From NCBI GenBank assembly GCA_964558115.1, contig CAZLCI010000063.1, positions 1 to 11,867 on the forward strand: a stretch of DNA of 11,867 bases. The letters are read 5' to 3'. Position 1 is the first letter of the stretch. Each line of letters begins with the position of its first letter. Made by a program: the position numbers and the translations under genes. The notes beneath the pieces were generated by a model. That model saw only the letters and a list, made by a program, of their open reading frames with translations, had not been told where the DNA came from and searched no databases. Positions 6,222 through 11,867 of this stretch are shown here, piece by piece. This DNA comes from UBA3496 sp964558115 (lineage in GTDB: Bacteria; UBA8248).

Positions 6222-6932
6222 ATGCGTTCGGGCAATGCAACACAAATAAATCGACAAGATTCTATTTCACTTCAGGCCGCAGCGTTCATGCAACGTGTTT
6301 ATGGCTGGATGACACTTGGGCTAATCATAACTGGAATAAGTTCTTTTTATATAGCTTCAAGTCAAAGCGCAATTAATTTCATTTTTGGTAGTTCTATGTC
6401 TATATTACTAATTTTTGCTGTACAACTGGGCATAGTTTTTGCTATCAAACCTGCTATGAGAAGCGGTGGTTGGCAAATTGGACTACTTCTATTTATTGTT
6501 TTCAGTGCCTCATTAGGAATAACGGTTTCTAGTCTTTTACTGCGGTATACATTTACATCGGTTTCACAAGCTTTCTTTGTTACTGCAGGTGCTTTTGGAG
6601 CTATGACAATTTTTGCTTTTGTTACAAAAAAAGACTTATCGGGATGGCAAAATTTTCTTTATGTAGGTCTTTTTGGAATTATTATAGCAATGATTGTTAA
6701 TATCTTTTTGCAAAGCAGCGCTCTTCATTTCGCAGTAAGCGTAATAGGTGTTTTAGTTTTTGCAGGACTTACTGCATATGATACTCAAAAGATGAAGGAA
6801 TACGCCTACTCACAAGATACAAACAACGAAATCGGCAGAAGAGCTTCAGTAATGGCAGCTCTAGAACTTTATCTTGATTTCATAAATATGTTTATCTTTC
6901 TTACACATCTTTTAGGAAGTTCTAGAGATTAG
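6222..6932 (+). CDS. Bax inhibitor-1/YccA family inner-membrane protein
   Basis: Integral membrane protein of 236 residues of the TMBIM/BI-1 family; bacterial YetJ is a pH-dependent calcium leak channel, and YccA interacts with the FtsH protease. About seven membrane helices are visible (near 28-46, 58-76, 85-104, 115-134, 143-163, 168-187 and 212-231). The family hallmarks are GLTAYDTQ (182-189) and ALELYLDFINMF (213-224), with Asp187 and Asp219 as the likely pair that senses pH in YetJ. The N-terminal 20 residues are polar and cytoplasmic. ATG 6222 is preceded by AGGAG (6208-6212). The gene has its own promoter, diverges from marR, and meets the protease gene tail to tail across a hairpin. 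There is no obvious functional link to the operon opposite. The physiological role is unknown, but the family assignment is firm. Confidence 0.93.
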   Translation: MRSGNATQINRQDSISLQAAAFMQRVYGWMTLGLIITGISSFYIASSQSAINFIFGSSMSILLIFAVQLGIVFAIKPAMRSGGWQIGLLLFIVFSASLGITVSSLLLRYTFTSVSQAFFVTAGAFGAMTIFAFVTKKDLSGWQNFLYVGLFGIIIAMIVNIFLQSSALHFAVSVIGVLVFAGLTAYDTQKMKEYAYSQDTNNEIGRRASVMAALELYLDFINMFIFLTHLLGSSRD

Positions 6933-6941
6933 ATAATTTTT

Positions 6942-6967
6942 CATCCCCTGGATTTTTCCAGGGGATG
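6942..6967. terminator. Hairpin between convergent genes, possible bidirectional terminator lacking a U-tract
   Basis: An 11-bp perfect stem, CATCCCCTGGA (6942-6952) with TCCAGGGGATG (6957-6967), has a TTTT loop. It is by far the most GC-rich element around and lies between the stop codons of the Bax inhibitor-1-type gene and the M16 protease gene, three bases from the latter. No T-run follows on either strand, so it is not a canonical intrinsic terminator. It may stop transcription with help or protect 3' ends. Confidence 0.65.
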
Positions 6968-6970
6968 TTG

Positions 6971-8224
6971 CTAAATATCGGAATTTTCTTCTATTTCCTT
7001 ACGTAATGACTTTTCACTTATCACAGCAATGGTCATCTTTTCTTTTCTGAATATATCCTTAGCAACACTAGCTATTTCTTCTTTAGTAACTGATTCCACT
7101 TCTTCTATTTCCTGTTTCATAGGATAAAGCATATTTCGCAACATTAAACTTGAACCATTTCTTCCTGCAAAATAACTTGAACTTTCGTGTATTTGCAGAT
7201 TCCCTCTTATATAACTTTTTGCTTCTGACAATTCTTCATCTGTAACTTCTTCATCCTTAAACTTACAAGATTCCTCTAAAATTACTTTTGTCGCCTCAGA
7301 AGCTTTTTCTAATGCAACTCCTGCTTTCATTTCAACGTATCCTGCATCTGTAAAACAATTCGCACTTGCACCAACACTATATGCAAGACCTCTTTTCTCC
7401 CTAACTTCAGTGAAAAGACGACTGCTCATTTTTCCACCCAAAATATTACACATGACTCTGAGTGGTTGAAGATCGTCATGATCTAAACCATACGCCCGAA
7501 ATCCAATAGAAAGATTAACTTGGTCAGTTTGCCTTACTTGTTCTACAAATGACTTTTTACTTTCTTTTGGCAAAGAAACATTATCTGGCCTCTCAGAACT
7601 TCCAGAACGAGATCCAAAAAACTTCTCAGAAAGTTCAACAACATATTCATGCTTAATTCCACCTGCAACTGAAATAACAGTATTTCCTGGCTGATACCAT
7701 ACATTAATTAATTCACGCATATTTTCAGGTTCAATACTATTTATTGTTTCTTTACTGCCAATTACACCTACTTGTAAATTAAACATAGTTGTTTCAAGCA
7801 AATCTGAGACCCAAATCCTTGGCATATCTTCGTACATCTTCAACTCTTCTAAAATAACATGTCTTTCTCTGCTCCACTCTTCTTTATCTAGCAGACAATT
7901 ATTTACAGCATCTGCATAAACATTCAAAACTTTTTCAAAAACTTGTACTGGAGAAGTGAAATGGTAACAGGTCCTTTCCGCAGCTGTATTCGCATTGATT
8001 GAAGCACCATTTCCTTCCATTTCCCTTGCAATATCTAAAGTTGATCTAGTTGGAGTTCCTTTAAAAACCATATGCTCTAAAGCATGTGAAACACCGACAA
8101 CATCATTTCCTTCATGACGACCACCACAACCAAAATATATATGAAACGCAACGGCTGCAGACTCATCCCTTTCTGTCGTTACAACTTGAATGCCATTTGA
8201 TAGAACGCTTTGTTTTACTTCCAT
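6971..8224 (-). CDS. M16 family zinc metalloprotease (processing-peptidase-like)
   Basis: Insulinase/mitochondrial-processing-peptidase-type protease of 417 residues. The inverted zinc motif HxxEH is HALEH (47-51), and the third ligand is Glu126 or Glu127 in RERHVILEELKMYED, about 75 residues on, as expected. GLAYSVGASANCFTDAGY and similar blocks mark the second, catalytically inactive half. Bacterial relatives of this size act in the cytoplasm or periplasm on peptides; no signal peptide is seen. I place the start at ATG 8224, which follows GGGAGGT by five bases. An upstream in-frame TTG (8236) would translate this ribosome site itself as Gly-Gly and is unlikely. The gene follows ribF after 40 bp on the same strand and is probably co-transcribed with it. 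Confidence 0.92.
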   Translation of the reverse strand: MEVKQSVLSNGIQVVTTERDESAAVAFHIYFGCGGRHEGNDVVGVSHALEHMVFKGTPTRSTLDIAREMEGNGASINANTAAERTCYHFTSPVQVFEKVLNVYADAVNNCLLDKEEWSRERHVILEELKMYEDMPRIWVSDLLETTMFNLQVGVIGSKETINSIEPENMRELINVWYQPGNTVISVAGGIKHEYVVELSEKFFGSRSGSSERPDNVSLPKESKKSFVEQVRQTDQVNLSIGFRAYGLDHDDLQPLRVMCNILGGKMSSRLFTEVREKRGLAYSVGASANCFTDAGYVEMKAGVALEKASEATKVILEESCKFKDEEVTDEELSEAKSYIRGNLQIHESSSYFAGRNGSSLMLRNMLYPMKQEIEEVESVTKEEIASVAKDIFRKEKMTIAVISEKSLRKEIEENSDI

Positions 8225-8264
8225 TTGACCTCCCAATCAAAATTTCCTAAAAAATAATCTTCTT

Positions 8265-9200
8265 TTATTTTTTGAGTATGGAACGAGCTTTTCCAACATC
8301 TAACGAAATTTGTTCAACTAGTTTTTCAACGCTAGCAAATTTGAATTCATCTCTAATTCTTTCAACAAACTCTAATCGAATCTCCTGTCCATAAATATCC
8401 CCACCCTTCCAGTCAAGTATATGAGCTTCTATAGTAACGCTCTGACCATCAAAAGTTGGCCTTTTGCCAATATTCAAAACGGTTGGGAACAAATAAGACG
8501 AAAAAGATTTAACTTTTGACCAACAAGCATAAACACCATTTGATGGAATCAATGTTGAAGGAGGTGCAATATTTGCGGTAGGAAATCCAATTCCAGATCC
8601 TCTGCCATCCCCTTTTTCAACAAGACCCTCAAGGCTATGTCTTGTCCCGAGCAATGTACTTGCCTCAGCAACAGACCCAGATGAAAGCATTTTTCGGATT
8701 TCTGTACTACTTACAATTTTCCCCTGAAAAGTAAAAGGATCAAGAACTTCTACGAAAAAATCAGAATTTTCCCCAAGCATTTTAAGATATTCTATATCAC
8801 CTTCTCTATTCCTTCCAAAATGAAAATTATATCCAACTAAAACATGCTTCGCTTTTATCCCATTAGAAATATAAGTAGCAACAAATTCTTCAGGGCTAAA
8901 ATTAGAAAGTTCTTTTGTAAATGGCTCAACTACCATTAGATCTACTTCTTCATTTTCTAATCTTCTTATCTTTTCAGACAAAGTTGTCATTAAAGATGGA
9001 CATCTTTCAGGCGCAACTATTGATAATGGATGTGGATCAAAAGTAAGTATTACTGAACTAAGTTTTTCACTTTTTGATTTTTCTTTAAGTTTTGCACATA
9101 TATTTTTATGTGCCAGATGTACTCCATCAAAATTGCCAATCGATAAAACGGCACCGTCCCAATCCGAATTTAAATTCTTAATCCCTTTTATGATTTCCAT
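8265..9200 (-). CDS. ribF: Bifunctional riboflavin kinase / FAD synthetase
   Basis: Cytoplasmic enzyme of 311 residues, the usual RibF length, which turns riboflavin into FMN and then FAD. The N-terminal FMN adenylyltransferase half shows GNFDGVHLAH (22-31, nucleotidyl-transferase HxGH-type site), TFDPHPLS (53-60), VGYNFHFGRNREG (122-134) and SSTEIRKML (164-172). The C-terminal riboflavin kinase half shows GDGRGSGIGFPTANI (197-211), GVYACW (222-227), NIGKRPTF (243-250) and Glu258 in EAHILD. ATG 9200 follows AGGA at eight bases. It is the first gene of the minus-strand pair with the M16 protease. No riboswitch (RFN element) is visible upstream. Its FMN could supply the flavin monooxygenase nearby, but RibF is general housekeeping. 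Confidence 0.97.
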   Translation of the reverse strand: MEIIKGIKNLNSDWDGAVLSIGNFDGVHLAHKNICAKLKEKSKSEKLSSVILTFDPHPLSIVAPERCPSLMTTLSEKIRRLENEEVDLMVVEPFTKELSNFSPEEFVATYISNGIKAKHVLVGYNFHFGRNREGDIEYLKMLGENSDFFVEVLDPFTFQGKIVSSTEIRKMLSSGSVAEASTLLGTRHSLEGLVEKGDGRGSGIGFPTANIAPPSTLIPSNGVYACWSKVKSFSSYLFPTVLNIGKRPTFDGQSVTIEAHILDWKGGDIYGQEIRLEFVERIRDEFKFASVEKLVEQISLDVGKARSILKK

Positions 9201-9408
9201 ACAAAAGTCCTATAAAAAATAAAATTACGTAAACACACAGTGAAATCAGTACCTTGAAAACTAAACATTTTCAACCATAGAAGAATAAAAAAATGAACAC
9301 CTAAATTGCATTACATAGTAGATTGCAATCAATCATAGAATAAGCTTTAATCTTTGATGGTAGATAACAAGGCATTTTCTTAACTGATTTCCTTTCAGAA
9401 GGTCTTAA
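9201..9408. other. Divergent intergenic spacer between ribF and the tolC-like gene
   Basis: This 208-bp AT-rich stretch holds no gene. It contains a 7-bp inverted repeat TTGAAAA-N7-TTTTCAA (9254-9274) and the palindrome ATTGCAAT (9322-9329) at the -35 box of the tolC-like promoter. I see no convincing promoter for ribF: a minus-strand TTGAAA inside the inverted repeat has only a poor -10 box (TACTGA) at 17 bp. Confidence 0.4.
9323..9351 (+). promoter_or_regulatory. Probable promoter of the tolC-like - ruvX - mltG run
   Basis: TTGCAA (9323-9328) and TTTAAT (9346-9351) are separated by 17 bp. The -35 box sits inside the perfect 8-bp palindrome ATTGCAAT, which could be part of an operator. Transcription would start near 9358, giving a leader of about 50 nt. 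Confidence 0.5.
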
Positions 9409-10995
9409 ATGTTTTTTTTAAGAAAAAAATTATTAATTTTAATGATTTTATTCTCTTTTTTATGGATAGAGAAGAATTCATTTGCAAATGAACAATCAAA
9501 AAATCCTACTAAAGACAATCATATTAAAAAAAATCGTCCTAAAAGTCCGACACCTACACCTAAAATTAATTCTCTCAAACTAGAATTATCTTTAAAAGAA
9601 GCAATAAGTTTAGCTTTGGCAAGAAATTTCGATATCACCATCGAAAAATTAAAAGAAGAAATCAAAAAAGAAGAGATTATTGAGAAAAGATCAAAATTTG
9701 ACACAACCTTCATTGCTAGTGGAGAATCAGAAAAATCTAAAAATGAAACTGTTAGTACTGCTTCTACTGGAAGCACCAAAAAAGTAAATAGCACACAAAA
9801 TGTTCAGGCTGGCTTTAAAAAGAAAATCTTAAGTGGCGCACAATTATCTATGCTATTTGATTGGGACCGTGAAGGGACGAATTCAAAAAACAATATTTTC
9901 GACCCAAATTTTAGCACAGGACTCACGCTTTCTGTCACACAACCACTTTTGAGGAATTTTGGAGTTGATCTAAATTCTGCAGATATAAGAATTGCTACTG
10001 AGAATCTTCGTCAATCAAGAAACGAATATAATAATAAAATCACAAGGATTGTTACAGATGTCGAATTGTCCTATTGGAATTTAATTCTTGCTATTAGAAA
10101 TTTAAAACTAAAAAAGAAATCTTTGGAATTAGCCAGAGATTTACTACGCCGAAATAAAATACAGGTAAAAATAGGAACTCTAACTAAAATTGAAATTCTA
10201 GATGCAAAAACAAGTGTAGCTATGAGAGAAGATGAACTAATCGTCGCTAAAAGAGAAGTTCTTGAGAATGAAGATGCTCTTAAATTGCTCCTGAATGTAT
10301 CCATAAGTTCAAGAACATCAAGAATTGCTCTCAAACCAACAAGCAATCTCGACTTTAAGCGAATTCAAATTAATGAATTTGATTTATTTGAAAAAGCACT
10401 GTCACGAAGAACAGACCTCATTAAGGATAAGATCGAAATTCAAAAGAGAAAGATCAAAATCAATAAAAAGAGAAATCTATTACTACCTAAACTAGATTTT
10501 ACTAGCAGTCTAAAAAATAGTTCTAAGCAAGATTCAACTCAAAAAGCGCTAAAAAGACAATTCTCTAACAAGGGCTATGAAATATCTGGGAAATTAGCAT
10601 TTGAGTTTCCCTTAGGAAATCGTGAGGCAAAATCAAATTACAGAAAGTCCAAAAATGAATATTACGAGGCAAAAGAAATTTTCAAGAAGAACAAACAAAT
10701 AATATTGGAAGAAGTACAAAAAATTTCACGAAAAACAAAAACAAGTATGAAACGAATAAAAACTACTCTCCTTGCAAAAAAACTTGCTGCCCAACGTTTA
10801 GAAGTGCAAGAACAAAAATTCGCCTTGGGTCTTGCAACAAGTCGTCAGATTTTAGAAGATCAAGAATCTTTAGAAAATGCCTCATTAAACTATATACGAG
10901 CTCTAATAAACTACAAAAAGAATTTAGCAATGTTAAGAAAAACCACTCAGACTACTTTGTCATTTTTCAAGATTTCCCTCTCAAAAACTAAATAG
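9409..10995 (+). CDS. TolC family outer-membrane efflux/export protein
   Basis: Outer-membrane channel component of a type I secretion or efflux system, 528 residues. A signal peptide is evident: MFFLRKKLL, a hydrophobic core to about residue 20, and likely cleavage after Ser-Phe-Ala26. A short Lys/Pro-rich linker (about 40-53, SPTPTPK) precedes the first helix LSLKEAISLALARNFDI, the typical start of the OEP domain. Two OEP repeats follow, each with long coiled-coil helices; IGTLTKIEILDAKTSVAMRED in the first and LGLATSRQILEDQESLENASLNYIRALINYKKN in the second are the usual tunnel-helix motifs. There is no lipobox cysteine. The mature protein is unusually rich in lysine. AGAAGG (9397-9402) lies six bases before the ATG. 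No membrane-fusion or pump gene is adjacent. ruvX starts 12 bp downstream. The partner pump and substrate are unknown. Confidence 0.9.
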   Translation: MFFLRKKLLILMILFSFLWIEKNSFANEQSKNPTKDNHIKKNRPKSPTPTPKINSLKLELSLKEAISLALARNFDITIEKLKEEIKKEEIIEKRSKFDTTFIASGESEKSKNETVSTASTGSTKKVNSTQNVQAGFKKKILSGAQLSMLFDWDREGTNSKNNIFDPNFSTGLTLSVTQPLLRNFGVDLNSADIRIATENLRQSRNEYNNKITRIVTDVELSYWNLILAIRNLKLKKKSLELARDLLRRNKIQVKIGTLTKIEILDAKTSVAMREDELIVAKREVLENEDALKLLLNVSISSRTSRIALKPTSNLDFKRIQINEFDLFEKALSRRTDLIKDKIEIQKRKIKINKKRNLLLPKLDFTSSLKNSSKQDSTQKALKRQFSNKGYEISGKLAFEFPLGNREAKSNYRKSKNEYYEAKEIFKKNKQIILEEVQKISRKTKTSMKRIKTTLLAKKLAAQRLEVQEQKFALGLATSRQILEDQESLENASLNYIRALINYKKNLAMLRKTTQTTLSFFKISLSKTK

Positions 10996-11007
10996 AAATC
11001 ATAAGAG

Positions 11008-11433
11008 TTGGATAAAAAAATTAAACGTATCTTAGGAATAGACTATGGGAACAAAAGAGTAGGAATTTCAATAAGTGATGAACTACAATTGACAGCACAA
11101 CCTCTCACGCTTTTAAAAAGAGAGAATGATAAAGACTTAATCACAGAAATAAAAAAAATAATTAGTCTATATGAAATAGAAAAGATCGTAATTGGATTTC
11201 CAGTTTTACTAGATGGGACTCATTCCAAACAAACAAAAATAACAAAGAAATTTATTTCACTTTTGAGAAAATCTTCAGACCTTCCTATCGAAAAATGGGA
11301 AGAACGCTTATCAACTATCGAAGCTGGAAAAATATTAAGTAGCGCTTCAAAAAACAAAAGAAAACAAAATATTGATATAGTTTCAGCCCAAATTATACTT
11401 CAGGGTTTTCTTGATAAAATCAGAAAAGATTAA
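11008..11433 (+). CDS. ruvX: RuvX/YqgF family Holliday-junction resolvase-like nuclease
   Basis: Protein of 141 residues with an RNase H-like fold, implicated in processing of the 5' end of 16S pre-rRNA (YqgF) and proposed as a Holliday-junction resolvase. Motifs: GIDYGNKRVGIS (10-21) with catalytic Asp12, IVIGFPVLLDGTHSKQT (60-76), EERLST (98-103) with Glu99, and the C-terminal IDIVSAQIILQGFLD (122-136) with catalytic Asp123. The set of acidic residues is complete. The start is TTG at 11008, 12 bp after the tolC-like stop. AAGAG lies too close to serve as a good ribosome site, so the start is uncertain and translation may depend on coupling. mltG follows with only one base between stop and ATG, a common neighbour order. 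Confidence 0.93.
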   Translation: MDKKIKRILGIDYGNKRVGISISDELQLTAQPLTLLKRENDKDLITEIKKIISLYEIEKIVIGFPVLLDGTHSKQTKITKKFISLLRKSSDLPIEKWEERLSTIEAGKILSSASKNKRKQNIDIVSAQIILQGFLDKIRKD

Positions 11434-11434
11434 A

Positions 11435-11867
11435 ATGAATTACAATAAGAGCATCCTTTTCTCTGGCACATTTGCAATAGTTTTCTTCTTAGGAATTATA
11501 TATACGAACAACATTTTCCATTCTGCTTTAAATGCGAAAAAAAAAGAATTAGTTTTAGTAGAAATCAAGAAAGGGATGGGATTATCTGACATCTCCTTAC
11601 TCTTATCAAAAAAAAGAATTATCAAATATCGCTACCTATTTAATATGCAAATTATATTAAGGGGAGGTTCTTCCCATCTCAAAGTTGGTATATACGAACT
11701 AAGTCCGTCAATGACACAAAACAAAATTTACAAAAAAATTTCAAAAGGAACTGTAGTTACAAGAACTATCACTATTCCTGAAGGATTTACCGTGAAAATG
11801 ATTGCAGAAAGACTAGAAAAAAATGGAATAGCTAGGAAAAAAGACATCGTTAGATTAAGCGGTAAAA
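11435..11867 (+). CDS. mltG: Endolytic murein transglycosylase MltG (YceG-like), N-terminal part, cut by the window edge
   Basis: Inner-membrane lytic transglycosylase that cleaves nascent glycan strands and is thought to end their synthesis. From ATG 11435 the frame stays open for 144 codons to the right edge. Residues about 6-25 form a single membrane anchor, with the rest periplasmic. A LysM-like region follows (VLVEIKKGMGLSDISLLLSKKRII, 40-63), then GIYELSPSMTQNKIYKKISKG (85-105) and TITIPEGFTVKMIAERLEKNGI (111-132), the characteristic YceG blocks. The catalytic glutamate lies further on, outside the window. There is only one base between the ruvX stop and this ATG. The ribosome site is weak (AGAAAAG), which fits translational coupling. 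Confidence 0.92.
   Translation, partial: MNYNKSILFSGTFAIVFFLGIIYTNNIFHSALNAKKKELVLVEIKKGMGLSDISLLLSKKRIIKYRYLFNMQIILRGGSSHLKVGIYELSPSMTQNKIYKKISKGTVVTRTITIPEGFTVKMIAERLEKNGIARKKDIVRLSGK

Noticed and set aside
9519..10346. Minus-strand open frames opposite the tolC-like gene
   Set aside because: They encode low-complexity Ser/Leu/Phe-rich shadows of a Lys-rich coding strand, with no ribosome sites.
11440..11625. Minus-strand 61-residue frame near the right edge
   Set aside because: It lies antisense to the clear MltG frame, which runs unbroken to the window end.
1..11867. CRISPR arrays, insertion sequences, tRNA or rRNA genes, phage elements
   Set aside because: No regularly spaced direct repeats, transposase or integrase motifs, or RNA-gene-like sequences were seen on either strand.

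Overview
The window looks like chromosome from an AT-rich, Gram-negative (diderm) bacterium. A TolC-type outer-membrane efflux protein with a signal peptide indicates an outer membrane, and one gene carries strong signs of selenocysteine coding. The species cannot be fixed from this sequence. Synteny such as ruvX-mltG is widespread, and the AT-rich composition together with selenium use would fit several marine proteobacterial or related lineages (low confidence).

Layout. Bases 1-460 (minus) hold the N-terminal third or so of the chaperone DnaK, running off the left edge. It is divergent from a HesB/IscA-type iron-sulfur carrier gene (743-1111, plus), which ends at a strong intrinsic terminator. 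A short-chain dehydrogenase (1274-2065) and a radical SAM gene with a B12-binding-like N-terminus (from 2072) form a plus-strand pair behind a promoter that overlaps a perfect 14-bp dyad. The minus-strand operon opposite runs marR-type regulator, luciferase-like flavin monooxygenase, cyclase-family metal hydrolase (6084 down to 3511). A Bax inhibitor-1-type membrane protein (6222-6932) diverges from marR. Next come ribF and an M16 zinc protease (minus, 9200 to 6971), then a plus-strand tolC-like, ruvX, mltG run that leaves the right edge inside mltG.

Main discovery. The radical SAM gene appears to stop at TGA (3476-3478), but the reading frame continues in phase as Cys-[TGA]-Ala-Glu-Pro and eleven sense codons to a TAA at 3512-3514. 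This matches the Cys-Sec-Ala-Glu-Pro tail of a radical SAM selenoprotein family. A hairpin with a GU-containing loop follows 19 nt after the TGA, as expected for a bacterial SECIS element. All ten other complete genes stop at TAA or TAG, and none has an internal in-frame TGA. Conventional gene calling would truncate the protein by 12 residues and lose its likely redox-active end. With the extension, the gene meets the convergent cyclase gene tail to tail in a shared TTAA.

How the genes may work together. The SDR and selenoprotein radical SAM genes are probably co-transcribed. The MarR-controlled flavin monooxygenase and cyclase resemble a small catabolic or detoxification module. Whether the two convergent units share a pathway is open. 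The remaining genes are housekeeping: protein folding, Fe-S assembly, flavin cofactor synthesis, proteolysis, export, RNA/DNA processing and peptidoglycan cleavage.
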